Assembly (NCBI GenBank): GCA_016946835.1
Contig: JACVTC010000095.1
Location: forward strand, 1-64,000
Length of the DNA: 64,000 nucleotides
Direction of reading: 5' to 3'
DNA from: Neocallimastix lanati (nom. inval.)
Lineage: Eukaryota; Neocallimastigomycota; Neocallimastigomycetes; Neocallimastigales; Neocallimastigaceae
In this document: positions 33,302-45,544 of the stretch, piece by piece
How the letters are laid out: each line of letters starts with the position of its first letter
Position numbering within the stretch: position 1 is the stretch's first letter
Notes under the pieces: generated by a model
What the model was told of the DNA's origin: nothing
Database searches by the model: none
What the model saw: the letters and a program-made list of their open reading frames with translations, nothing else
Translations under genes and position numbers: made by a program

Positions 33302-34881
33302 TGTAAAAGGTAAGTTTATTAACTAAAATAACGAATAACAATTAAAATTAAATGTTAAGATAATAACTGAATTTCAATTTCAATTTCAATAATTCAGTTA
33401 TTTGAATTTCAATATTAATAATTAATAATATAATAATTATTATTAAAATATTTAGTAAATAGTCTAGGCCAACTAATTACTAAATATTATTAACATATTG
33501 AAATTAATATATATTAAATAATGATATAAAACAAATATGTGTAGTAACATATTTGTATATTTAATAATAATTATTAAATATTAAATTTATATCTTTTTGA
33601 TAATAATTATTTTATTTTATTTTATTTCAATATATATTATTATAATTATAATAATTATAATACTTTAATTCATATAAAATTTATATAGTTCTATATATTA
33701 GAATAATTAATATATTACCTATTTCATATAAATTAAATTATTTATATTAGAAATAGAGAACTCTCTTGTAAATTTTTAGGAATTAGAATTATTATTTTAA
33801 TTGTACGAATATTATAATTTTATTAATAAAATTTACTAAACTACCATTATTTAAAACCCACTGCTTATAAATTATTGCACATAAAAGTCCCGTATATCAA
33901 TAATGTAAACACGTGATTGTCATTAAATTAATTTCTACATATTATATTTTAATTATAAAATATAATATTTAGCTAATATTATATTCTTATATTTTATTTA
34001 TATTAAATATTTATATTATTATCTTACTTTATATTATCAATATCAAACTTAATATTAATACTATTACATATTCATATTAATAATTAATATTTTAATAATT
34101 AATTATTTTATATAAATACATGTTTAAATCTTTTGATTAATCCTTTGTAGGATTATTGTAATTTAAATTATAGTAATAATTATATAAAATAATAATGTAA
34201 TAAAATATTATTAAGATTAAATAAAATTTATATTTTGAATAAGAGAACTTAATTATAAAATTTACTAATAACAATATGTTTTAAATAAGAGTATAATTAA
34301 ATTATTAATTAATTACTATAATTTGGCATCTTGACCTAATCGTTAAGGCCAAATTATCTAAAAACTTTAACATTAAAGGCTAAGATAACTTAACACCTCT
34401 CTATTCGAGTTGTTAATAATAAACACTAACTTAATTAAATTTTATAATTATTATTTTCTATTACACTAGAATATAGCACAGCACTTTATAACTCTATTCG
34501 TTATCAGTTACTTGGCTTACACTGAGTAATATATTTTTATTTAATAATTATATTTTATTTATTAATATTAATATTTATAACAACAATTTACGTTAATAGT
34601 AATTCTAGTGCGTTACAGTTACAAGTTCAATTATTATTTATACATGTCAATAATATTATGATTGGTAAATAATTTAATTTAACTTAGTTTACTAACCACT
34701 AAATAAAATATATTTAACTAAGTATTTAACTATATAATTAATTATAAAATAATAGAATTTAATGTACGAAATTAACAAAAGATTTTATTTGATTAGCCGA
34801 AATTGCTAGCTGTTTAGAGATACGTTACGTAACCAAAGAACTATCATTGGATAGGCTTGAAGTTACCATGTATCTGTTACA
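33302..34881 (-). repeat. Inverted solo LTR of the element 4 family, split by another LTR
   Basis: Reverse-complement copy of the element 4 LTR (starts TGTAAAAGG at 33302, ends CTGTTACA at 34881). It is interrupted at 33353-34372 by a solo LTR of another family. Together with the 3' LTR of element 4 it forms a tail-to-tail inverted pair. Confidence 0.88.
33353..34372 (+). repeat. Solo LTR, family B, with TTAAA target duplication
   Basis: 1,020 bp, TGTTAAGATAATAACTGAA...AAAACTTTAACA. It is flanked by TTAAA on both sides (33348-33352 and 34373-34377), inside the inverted element 4-type LTR. The same ends recur in a 39-bp remnant at 36983-37021 and, diverged, in the LTR of element 3. Solo LTRs arise when the two LTRs of an element recombine. 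It is younger than the LTR it interrupts. Confidence 0.85.
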
Positions 34882-35204
34882 TGAAACTTTATGTAATAAT
34901 TCTATTAAGAACTAACTCAAAATAGAATTATTGACTACAACTTAACGACTAATTCATTAAGTTGAGAAAATAAAATAAGATAAATTTTTTTTTTACCTTT
35001 AGAGTTTATTATAAAATTAATTATAATAATAACACGAGAAGTAAGAGAAGAATTATTTGTATAAATTTGATTTTAAAATATGTTTTTTGAATAAAATATT
35101 TTATTAATTTATTATAATTAAAAATATAAAATTGTTACTATTATAACTATGTTTTTATAATAATAACTCTTGATTTCTCAAACCAACTTTAGTATAATTA
35201 TTTT
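34882..35204. other. A+T-rich spacer
   Basis: No gene seen between the inverted LTR and the viral RNA polymerase fragment. Confidence 0.5.
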
Positions 35205-35771
35205 AGAGAAAACAAAATAAATTACGATGAAAATGAATACGGCTTTATTGTGGATAGTAATAGCGTTAAATTAGATACTAATGACATACAAACTATTCTT
35301 GAAGAGGTAACAATAACCGGAACGAAAGGGATCACAAAAATAGAAACATATAATGACAATGATCAATATATAATCAACGTTACTGGTACCAATCTGGATC
35401 CCTTGTTCAATAACAAATATATAGATCCTGAACTTTCATATTATCTAGTTTATAGTAATTCTAATGAGATAAGCTTTGATCAAAGAAAGCAAAATATTTT
35501 TAATCAATTAAAAAGAATTGTTGATAATGGTTCGAAAAACTACAATTACAAACATATAAGATTACTAACCAATTTTATGTGTCGAAATAATAAACTAAAT
35601 CCAATGTCTCGTTTTGGTATGAACATCAATGAATATTCCTTTATTTCCCGATTGTCCTTTGAATATCCATATAAAATACTTCATGATGTCATTTACGATA
35701 TTGAGGATAATCTAACATCTGTATCCGCAAAATTAATTACAGGAATATATGATACAGAAAACAAATTATAA
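35205..35771 (+). pseudogene. Viral RNA polymerase subunit 1 (RPB1-like), C-terminal part
   Basis: About 188 residues matching the last conserved region of the largest RNA polymerase subunit. TGTNLDPLF resembles the GTNL strand. NYKHIRLLTNFMCRNNKLNP corresponds to the RHxxLLxDxMT segment. SRFGMNINEYSFISRLSFEY followed by DNLTSVSAKLITG corresponds to the SPLxRxSFExT...DxLxGVSExIxxG block. In the enzyme this part lines the crevice close to the trigger-loop side. No upstream part of the gene is recognised before the LTR at 34881. A fossil. Confidence 0.85.
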
Positions 35772-36204
35772 TCAAATGTATTTCTTTATAATTTATATAT
35801 ATATATATTTTTTTTTTAAAAAAAAAAAAAACTATCTTACAGAGCAACATAATAGTTTGGTGATAATTTATTTTAATTATTTAAAGTAGTTTAATTAATA
35901 AACCAATTATTTAATAAAAACTTGAAATTTTAAAAATAAATTAAAGAAAAATTCGTATATAAAATAGATTTTTTACAAAATTATTGAATTAGATTTACTC
36001 AATTAATAAATATTTTGATAAAAGGAAAGTCAATATTTTTAATAAATTAATACGATGATAAAATATACAAATATAACGCTCTTGAAGTTTCGAACCTAAT
36101 TAGTTATAAGTAACGTCTTAGTTAATTATTAACATAGATATTTTACTTTTTCTTGATTTTCTTGACAGTATAATGGCTTTCTTAATAAGATAAATTTAAC
36201 TATT

Positions 36205-36370
36205 AATAGTAAAGTTTAATATTAATATACAATGGTAACGTTTAATATTAAAGTTTAATATTAATATTTAATGGTAACGTTTAATATTAAAGTTTAATAT
36301 TAATATTTAATGGTAACGTTTAATATTAATGTTTAATATTAATATTTAATGTAAACGTTTAATATTATAA
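36205..36370. repeat. 39-bp tandem repeat, about four copies
   Basis: Unit AATGGTAACGTTTAATATTA plus AAGTTTAATATTAATATTT; phases at 36231, 36270 and 36309. It lies in the gene-free stretch 35772-37240, which otherwise is A+T-rich. Two B-box-like GGTTCGA motifs lie on the minus strand near 36090 and 36860, without a foldable tRNA. Confidence 0.8.
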
Positions 36371-36982
36371 CAAATATTATAATAAATATAATAACACTCA
36401 AAAAAAACAAAAAAATTATTTTATTTTTTATTTATTATTTTTTTTTTTTTTATTCTAATTATTTTATTAATTACATTTATTATAATACTATAAGCCGCAA
36501 GGGTTGATATAGTATTAATATTAAAAAAAGTTTTATTAAAAAATTAAGTTTTATTAACTAAAAAATTAAAATAAAAAACACAAAGAGAAGATTATTTTTT
36601 AATAAGAATTTTACTCATATTTATATTTTTTTCAAAAGTTAAAGTTATTAAAAAATAAAAATAAAAGTTTCTAAAAAGTTCTTAAAAATCGAAAAATTTA
36701 GAAAAAATATAAAACAATAGAATTAAGAATTTAATAGAATAAATTTTAATTAATTAAACACAAGAATTATCAAGAAATTCTAGTAATTTCTTGAACTATT
36801 AAGAATCTTCTAGATATTTTTTTTAGAATAAAACTATAAAATAATAATAAATGTGAATCGAACCCTAAGTAGTTTGATTCATAGTATTAGTTACTAACAA
36901 CTATACCAGAAATAATATTTTTTAAATTTAATTATTTGTTTTAAAACTTTATTGAAAAATAATACTAAATATTAAAATAATA

Positions 36983-37021
36983 TGTTAAGATAATAACTGA
37001 AATTATCTAAAAACTTTAACA
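36983..37021 (+). repeat. 39-bp miniature LTR remnant with TAATA target duplication
   Basis: Carries the first 19 bp (TGTTAAGATAATAACTGAA) and the last 20 bp (ATTATCTAAAAACTTTAACA) of the family B LTR found whole at 33353-34372. It is flanked by TAATA on both sides (36978-36982 and 37022-37026). So it is a genuine insertion that later lost almost all its interior. Confidence 0.8.
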
Positions 37022-37240
37022 TAATAAAATAATTGTAATTATTGATTCTGTTATAAATATAAATACTTATTTATATTTATTGAATGTTTTTATTGATTTT
37101 TAAAAAATTTTAAAAAATATAAAAAAATAAATATAATAATTATACAATAGAAATTATTTAAAATTAAAATAAAATATCAATATATTTATTATTGTTGACC
37201 TTGAAATTAGTTGAAGAAAACTAATAGCTATATTTTATTT

Positions 37241-39980
37241 TTATATTAAATCGGCAATATCATTACTATAACACTTTAATAAATTTTTAAAACCCGTTCT
37301 TATCAAATTTCTATAATAATAATTATAATCAATCTTAGGCTTAATGATAGTTTGATCATGAGCGTGTTCTTCGCAGATTTTGTTGTACAAATCCATTGAC
37401 ATCATTTTATTTCCTACATAGTTATTATTCGAATTAAAGGTGAAGGTTGTAGTGTCGAAAACAAAGTAATCTACCTTGTCACCATACTTGTAGTTCAATT
37501 GGTGTTTTTTGTGATTATTAACAAACAACAAAACCTTATTGTTTTTATCGATATATTTGCGACCCACACTTAATTTCATTACCATATCACTTGGGACATT
37601 TCCTGATTTTAAATCTGATATCATCTTCAAAACTTTTTCCCTTATGTAGTTCTTCGGATAGTCATAGAGTATCATATAAATAAATATCTTATAATAATCC
37701 CTAATAAATATACATGTATTTTTCTTTATTATATCAATACCCTTTATATACAATTTCGAATTATTAGCTAGAAGACCTACATAATTTTTTTGGATATAAT
37801 AATCATTCGTGAAAAGGTATTTTCGTATTTTAAATGCATCTCTTCCGGCAAAAGATTAGTGACCATTTCAGCTGCATCGATACTGTCCTTTATAAATTTA
37901 TCCTTTTTATTTTTATTACTATCCATAGGATTATTGTTACCTTTTTTCTGGAGATCATCATTAGCATTATTTCCAAGCGTAGGGCATTGTCCTTTATTAT
38001 TTTTTTCGTTATTTTTATTTTTATTACAATTATTACTGTTATCTCCGTGTTTATCTATGTCATGGCCATTACTTTTACAATTTTTATATTCAATAAGACA
38101 TGAATCGGTATCCCCATAGATCACTCTAAAATTAGTTTTTTCATGCAAGATATCAATCGCTTTGTTTAAATAATTTCTTCCCATACCTGTGGTACATTCA
38201 GCACCAGGTAAAAAACTTAAATATTCTAATAGCTTAGAACCGAGACAACCGTAAATGGAGTTAGTCTGGATTTTAAGTGCATACTGTTTTTTATCATATA
38301 TAATGTAATCTGAACCCTGGGCGTTTTTCATATAATTTTTATAGCGTACACGCTCCGTTAATAATACTTTCATTATACGAGGTAAAATACCCTCATGATA
38401 TTTTGTAAAATAATAAATTTTATTATTTCCAATATCGATGGTGTGATAAGAATTCTGAGTGTAATTTTTTATATCTTTCTTGTTAATTATCGTAGTGTAG
38501 CATATGTTATGAGTGATGATTACACTTGGATATAAACTGGTGAAATCAAGCATAGTGCAATAGTTGTAAACTCCGAGTTCCGGGTATATGACGGTAGCGC
38601 CCTGATAATCACTCGTTTTGGTGGAATTCTTGTCAATGAAGATGTCGTTGTCATAGCAAAACTTGTACAGCAAGTTAGTTAGTTTCTTGCTTTGGCCGGA
38701 CTTATCGACCTCATCGATACGGATTCTAGATATCTTGGCTACTTCTATCAATTGGATCCACTGGTGCGAAACCTTGAATATTTCGAGAGTTAAGATGGAA
38801 TCCATTATACAATAAACGGCTACCTTTTTTAACGCTTCCTCGGTGTTTTCATGGATTAGATAAAACATATCTTTGTACAGCAAATCAATTTTTCGCTTTT
38901 TTAACAACTTTTCCGAAACATAATTTAAGCTGGATGATGGTAAATTCAACGATTTGGCATATTTATATATATCGATGGCTAAACGACCTGGAGTATATAT
39001 CTCAAACTCGTCATTCCACAATTCATTGAACTCTGTTATTTTATTGACGATACGACTTGCAGAAAAGCACGTCGAAGATTCATTACTTATTAAATATATC
39101 CCAATTCTCTGCATCATATACATATAATAAAAGCCAAACGTATTGTATCCAATAATGAGATCAGGATCATGAATTCTTATCTGATTAAAGAATTCACACA
39201 ACAACTCATACTCTGTTTCCACAAATATTATTTCATATTCTTCATTAAATGTATTTGCTTTTGTATTATTTTCTTCTTTCTTTCTATCCATCCTCTTAAT
39301 AAATTCTTCGATTTCTTCATAATTTTCATACTTGTTTTTTCTTTCTTCGTTTTCCTTTTTTCTATTTTCAATATCTATTTTAGTTTGTGTCTCCAGACTT
39401 GAAATATTGTATATTAAATTTCTAAAATTATTGTATCTATTTCGATTAGAAGATTTCAAGCTATTATTACTTTTCAAGATCGACATGTATTTTTGGTATT
39501 TATTGAAATTTCTATTCCTACTAATATCTTGGCTTTCAATAGAACTGGATATATTCGAAGGTGTTCTATCCATCCCGTTCAAATCCAGAAATCTATTTTT
39601 ATATTTATTATCATCCATAATGCTATTTTTATGGTTGTCATCAATTCTGCTATTTTTATTATCGTCTACACTTTTATTGTTATTGTCATCCATACAATTA
39701 TTGTTATTATTATTATTAGCATTATTAAAATGTTCTTTTTTCTTTAAATATGTCTTAATTGACGTCTGAATTAAATTGACATTTTTCTTTTTTTCCTAAG
39801 ATGCTTTCAATACAGGAGTGGAATTTCGGTGAGTCCTTTTAATTTCTGATGGCATATCAAATATACTTCCGGTCACTTCACTTTTGAATTTTTCAATATC
39901 AACGAATGAAATAAATCTGGGATCGATATCACTAAGATTTTCATGATTAATAATTTCGGTATCCTTTATTTGCTACAATC
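37241..39980 (-). pseudogene. Viral family-B DNA polymerase
   Basis: Minus-strand gene with recognisable polymerase B motifs in order. The exonuclease-type segment is DPDLIIGYNTFGFYYMYMM (about 39190-39130). Motif A is MLDFTSLYPSVIITHNICY (about 38560-38500), motif B is LKIQTNSIYGCLG (about 38270), and motif C is VIYGDTDSCL (about 38120). A thumb-like C-terminal region runs to 37241. Long Asn/Asp/Lys-rich runs near 39700-39300 and 38050-37900 are probably expanded insertions. It would replicate the viral genome. The strand continues in coding-like fashion up to about 39980, where the direct repeat of element 5 begins. It is broken in a few places. Confidence 0.9.
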
Positions 39981-40074
39981 ATTATTGAATACTTAATTTG
40001 ATATTTAATTAGAAATTAAAATATATTATTATGAAATATATATAAAATATAGATTAATAATAATAGTTAATAAT
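39978..40074 (+). repeat. Left copy of the 97-bp direct repeat flanking element 5
   Basis: Identical to 44143-44239 and ends exactly at the first base of the element 5 LTR. See the finding on an aberrant insertion. Confidence 0.93.
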
Positions 40075-40777
40075 TGTAAAGATGTGATTATCCCAATCAC
40101 ATTTTAAATTAAAAATTTTTCTTGTGTAATTCAAAAATGTAAATTATTCTTTGATTTATAAAATAATAAACAAAGTAAATAAATCATATGAACTAAATTT
40201 TTGAATTATATTCTTTAAGCCACAAGATAAATTTTTAATGTAATAATTTTTATAAAATTTAATTCTGAGAAAATTATTGTTGTAAAATAATTTAAATGAA
40301 TTAATTAAAGTTTAAAACAAAATAAATTAATAATTTATTTTGTGAAAATTAAGTTTCAAAATTTAATCATGACTCCTTTAACATTGTTTTTAAATCGAAA
40401 ATAAATAAAGACTTTACTTATAATATTAAAATAATAAATAAATAATAAATGTACTTAATTTTAATTATTTAGTATTTAGTTTAATTAATAATTATATTTT
40501 TCTAAATTTAGCTATAGTTTATAAATTTATTATTTAATAAAATTCATTAGGATAGTTTTATATTAAAATATATGTAATTTAAATAAAATAATATATTATC
40601 AATGTATTTAGGAAAAGTATAAATAGAAGATACTTTTCACATTTTTTCTCGATGTAATTGTTATTTTAACGAATAACTATTAAATATTAATAAAATATAT
40701 TTTAATAAAAAAATTTTTAATAAAATAAAATTTATTGTATTTTGTTATTGTAATCTATTTTTGTGTTTTCTTTTACA
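40075..40777 (+). repeat. LTR of element 5
   Basis: 703 bp, TG...CA, defined by the end of the flanking repeat on the left and by the self-complementary primer site on the right. It contains a canonical TATA box. Confidence 0.75.
40618..40664 (+). promoter_or_regulatory. Element 5 LTR promoter: TATA box and RNA start
   Basis: TATAAATAG at 40618-40626, with the inferred RNA start at 40654, 36 bp downstream. The start is set by 40654-40664 (GTAATTGTTAT) being complementary to the primer site. Confidence 0.65.
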
Positions 40778-40788
40778 ATAACAATTAC
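40778..40788 (+). promoter_or_regulatory. Element 5 self-priming primer-binding site
   Basis: ATAACAATTAC directly follows the LTR and is the exact reverse complement of 40654-40664. It is the same geometry as in element 4 but with unrelated sequence. Confidence 0.7.
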
Positions 40789-41190
40789 CTTTTATTTTAA
40801 AAAATACGTTGCAATAACAGAATCCGCAAGCTGAAGATTTTTTTGGTCTACCGCCGGTCAAGAGTTTTTATTCAGAGCTAACCATTTTGGAATCAATAAT
40901 TGGACTGTAATCGAGGACCACAATTCAGGGCTTTAATGAACATTGTATCTAGTAATACAGACTAAAAACAAGTGAGAAAACTCCTTCTAATAACCAGAAA
41001 AAAAAAATAATTATTCAAAATTAATAAGCCATTTATAAAAAATTAGTTTACTCGACCGTCACCATACATAATTGGATAGAGACCTGGTCGACTTTACTAA
41101 TATAATTATAAAGTTATTAATTTTGAGAAAACAAAACAAAACAAAGCAAAAAATAAATAAATAAATAATTAAATATTAAATTTTCTTAAA

Positions 41191-44142
41191 TTGGAAGACT
41201 TAGAAAGACTCTTTGAAACATTATCCTTGGAAGAGATAATGGAGAATCACGAAGAAAACAATGCATTTGGTGTAATTAATAAGCCGCCATCATTTACTGG
41301 AAGAAAATGCGACCTTGAGGGATTCCTTACAAGGGCAGAACTAGCAATGGAATCCCGACCAAATCAATTTAATAACGATGCAGCAAGAGTAAGATTCCTA
41401 ATGTCTTACATGCTTGGGAAACCTTTGGAATGGGTCTCTTGCTTGCGTAGAAATAATAGCCCATTACTTAACTCATACGATGACTTCGTGAAAGAGTTAA
41501 AATCAAACTTCGGTGATTATACCAGCGAATCCATTGTTGCCAATAGTAAGCTGTGTAGTATTTACCAGAAGAAGAATGGGCACGTATTTGAATATATTTC
41601 AGAATTCCAAAGGATCGCTCAATATTCTGACTTTAATGAAAGTGCAAAAATATATATGTTCATTAGAGGATTAAAACAACCTTTAAGAGAGAAACTTGCT
41701 TTAATCGATCCAAATCCTAGATCTCTTGATAGGTTAACTACTACAGTATTAAATATAGAAAGCTTAATTAGAAGAAACGAAAAGGTAGAATTTTTTAGTA
41801 ATACTGCTGCGCATAACGATCCAATGGACATCGATCTTTACCGTATAAAAAGAGGTCCCAACGAGAGAAAATATACTTACCGTCCAATAAAGTATAAAGA
41901 AGAAAAGAGAGATTATTCAGAAGAAAGAAAGAAGGGCGTTTGTTTCCTATGTAAGCAACCTGGACATCTTAAATTCAATTGTCCAAATAAGATAAAGCCA
42001 AAAAACTTAAGGTTAATTATGAAGGGAAAAGATACCGATGATAGTGTTATGGGTAACTTTTCAAATATGCGTAGAATAAGAAGACTTACTGAACAAGAAG
42101 AACTTGTAATGATGAGAGAAGTTACTTGTGAAGACAAAAATCAACAAAAAACAAATATTTTAGATTTTTTTATCAAGACTAATGAGATTGAAGAAAGAAA
42201 GGTTAAGGTTCTTATTGACTCTGGATCCGACTTAAATTTTATCCATCCGGAGGTCGTAAAGAAACTTGGTATTAAGACCGAAAGGATCAACAAGTCTTTT
42301 AGCGTCTCAGGACTTGGATATGGAATCGCTAATGTCACTAAAGAAACTGAAAAATGTATTCTACGTTATAAGAACCACTTAGAAATTATTCAATTTTATG
42401 TTCTCCGAATCCCAGATGTAGATGTGATTCTAGGACTACCTTGGATTGATAAGCACAGTCCAAGTAATTACCATGATGCTAAGAAAATCGCTTTTAGTTC
42501 TGGTTTTTGTGCTCACCATTGTAATAATGGAAAAAGAAGAAGAAGCAAAAGAAAAAGGACTACTAAGAGAAATAAGATGGCTATTCTTGAACAAGAACTT
42601 AAAGTAACTGATGAAGAAAAAAGGGAAGAACCATCCTGTTCAAGATCCACTATAAAATACTATTCTGACTCCGAATCCGAACCCGAACCATATTTCAAAG
42701 GACGAGTTGTTCGAACTATAAATGATGAATCCGATAGTGATTATGATTTAGATGATAATTTTATGTACGATAGTATTAGTGAAAGTGAATTAGAAAAAAG
42801 TTTAGATTGTGAAAATAATAGTGATAGTATAGTTAAAAATGACTCATGTAATAATATTAATTCATGTAATAATATTAATGTTTCATGTAAAAAGTTTAAA
42901 TCTTGTAACGAAAATGAAAATTTAAATAAAAATCAAAATTCGGTCACCGTACCAATCATCTATTTAGATTATAAAGAAGTGTTTAATGAAAAAAATTGTA
43001 GTGTGTTACCTCCACATAGAGTATATGATTGTGAGATAAATTTAAAAGATAATTCAATTTTATTTTATGGTCCTTTGTATCCTTTGACGGAATTAGAGCG
43101 TGAAGAATTAAAGAAACAATTAAAGGAATTATTAGATAAAGGATTCATTAGAAAATCCACTTCTCCTGCTGGTGCTCCAGTTCTCTTTGTTAGAAAAAAA
43201 GATGGTACATTACGTTTAGTTATTGATTATAGAAAGTTAAATGAAATGACGATACGTAATTCATATCCTTTACCTTTAATTAGTGAACTACTTGATAGAG
43301 TTAAAGGTGCTAAAATATTTACGAAACTAGATTTAAAATCTGCATATAATCTAGTCCGTATTAAAGAAGGCGATGAATATAAAACTGCCTTTAGAACCAG
43401 ATATGGGCATTTTGAATTCTTAGTTATGCCTTTCGGACTAAAGAATGCACCTGCTACTTTTCAGCACTTTATCAATGATGTTCTCAGTGATTATTTAGAT
43501 GATTTTGTCATTTCTTATATTGATGATATTCTTATCTTTTCCAATAATATCGAAGAGCATCACAAACATGTTAAAAAGGTATTAAAAAGATTACTTGAAA
43601 ATAATTTAGTTGTGAAATTGGAAAAATGTGAATTTGATAAATCGGAAACCACTTTCCTTGGCTATGTAATTTCGAAAGATGGATTAAAAATGGATAATGA
43701 AAAAGTTAAAGCAATTTTAGAATGGCCTTCTCCAACAAACGTTAAGGAAGTCCAATCGTTCATCGGTCTTTGCAATTATTATCGTCTTTTCATAAAAGAT
43801 TTTGCTAAAATCGCAAATCCTATTCACAAACTCACTAGAAAAAATGTTGAATTTGTTTGGGGTAAAGATCAACAAGACGCTTTCGATAAGTTAAAGCATT
43901 TATTTACTTCTGCTCCTATCTTAAGAAATCCCGACAGTGATAAACCTTTTATAGTTGAAACTGATGCTAGTAACTTTGCTGTTGGAGCTGTATTATCTCA
44001 AGAATTTGAAGGTAAATTACATCCTGTTGCATTTCTCTCGAAAAGTTTAACTAAATGTCAGAGGAATTACCAAATTTATGATAAAGAATTGTTAGCAATC
44101 AAATTAGCTCTTGAAGAATGGCGACATTACTTAGAAGGTGCT
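41191..44142 (+). CDS. Element 5 Gag-Pol polyprotein (to RNase H)
   Basis: A single open frame; the first ATG is at 41239. Gag capsid-like residues run from about 25 to 210 (FTGRKCDLEGFLTRAE; GLKQPLREKL). The CCHC knuckle CFLCKQPGHLKFNC is near residue 251. Protease has VLIDSGSDLNFIHPEVV near 345. An acidic linker spans about 455-580. RT has LRLVIDYRKLNEM, FTKLDLKSAYNLVRI, MPFGLKNAPATF and YIDDILIFS. RNase H has FIVETDASNFAVGAVLSQ and YDKELLAIKLALEEWRH. A fused Gag-Pol in one frame, together with self-priming, fits the Tf1/sushi-type chromovirus layout. The last residues before the stop come from the flanking repeat. Confidence 0.88.
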
Positions 44143-44239
44143 ATCATTATTGAATACTTAATTTGATATTTAATTAGAAATTAAAATATATTATTATGAA
44201 ATATATATAAAATATAGATTAATAATAATAGTTAATAAT
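44143..44239 (+). repeat. Right copy of the 97-bp direct repeat flanking element 5
   Basis: Identical to 39978-40074. It directly follows the RNase H coding sequence. Confidence 0.93.
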
Positions 44240-45540
44240 TATATAATAAAATAATGTAAATAAAATAAATGATGTAAAATAGTTGAATTCATTGAAAATT
44301 TTTATTGATATTCCTGAAATAATAACCATATAAATTAAAAAATAAATAACAATTAAAAGTAAAATTATTAATTACATTTAATTTAATTTGGTGTAATTTT
44401 ATTTGTTTTATTTATTATAATTGTTATTATTAATAAATTTGTTTTTTTTTTTACGTTTTTATAAAGTTTTGATTTAAAAAATAGATTATAAGTCAAAAAT
44501 TATAATAACACTAAATAACACAAAATTGTTTTATAAACAACTAAGTTTTATTATATTTAGATTTTAAAATAATCTTTATTAATTATTAGTGTTATTAACA
44601 ATAAATCGTTAATAACAATTACATCGATTAAAATACATGAAATTTGGTTAACTATTTATATTTTTATCTTATTACATTTAGAATATATAATTCCTATTGA
44701 ATTATATTATCTAACTATTTATTTAAAAACAATACTAACCTAAACTAATAATAAATAATTAACTATTACTAAATAAAGAGAATTATAATTAATAACTAAA
44801 ATAAATATAATCAATTCTAATTGAGTTCATTTATTATTTATTTATTATTTAAATATTATTAGTAAATTTATTATATATTTTCTATTTTAAAATAATATAA
44901 AAGTTGTCATAATTATTTAATATAAATTTAGCATAAAATGCCGTAAGTTTCAACATGACTAATTGCATAGTTTCATGTTGTTAATTTATCTTGTAAAAAA
45001 CCTTAACTCTTATTATTTAAATTAAATTACATAAAAAGAAATGATTTTCAATTACTAGTTTCACAAGAGAAATTTTTAATTTATTAATATGATTGGGAAG
45101 AAGTCGAAGTTTTGTTTAAAATTATTTGCAATAATTTTATACACGTGATTTTTAATAGATTTATTTCAATTTTACTTAAATTTATGATTAAATTTAATTA
45201 AAATTTATAAAGATATTAATAATATCTTTACAGTTTTATTATTATTTATTTTATATACATATACTTCTTTATTTAAAATATTAATTAATGATTTTTTTTT
45301 AATTCTTGTTGATTTTTATTGATTATTCTTTTAATTTTTAAAAGTATATTTAATAATATTACAAGTAAATATTTCAATAATAATTTTAAAACAGACAAAT
45401 TTAATAACTAGCAATTTAATTGAATAAATATTATTTTTTTTTTTAAAATGAAAATTAATTTATAAAATAATAGATACATATATATCATTAAATATATAAA
45501 TTTTATATTATTGGTTTCTTCAGAAGAAAGAAAGAAGTTC
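44240..45540. other. A+T-rich spacer
   Basis: 1.3 kb with no supported gene or clear repeat. Before element 5 arrived it probably adjoined the DNA polymerase side directly. Confidence 0.5.
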
Positions 45541-45544
45541 TAAA

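Larger units (their letters stand above)
40075..44142 (+). mobile_element. Ty3/gypsy element, partial (element 5), inserted in the viral block
   Basis: Plus-strand element with one LTR (40075-40777, TGTAAAGATG...CTTTTACA), a self-priming site, a leader and a gag-protease-RT-RNase H open frame. No integrase or 3' LTR is seen. It is bracketed by a 97-bp direct repeat, far longer than the 4-6 bp made by an integrase, so entry by another route is likely. It separates the viral polymerase from the helicase and therefore arrived after the virus. The parts present are largely open, but the element as a whole is incomplete. Confidence 0.85.

Noticed and set aside
36850-36915. Possible minus-strand tRNA (GGTTCGATTC box, D-arm-like TATAGTTGTTAGTA)
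   Set aside because: Neither the T-stem, the anticodon stem nor the acceptor pairs; at most a worn tRNA-derived remnant.
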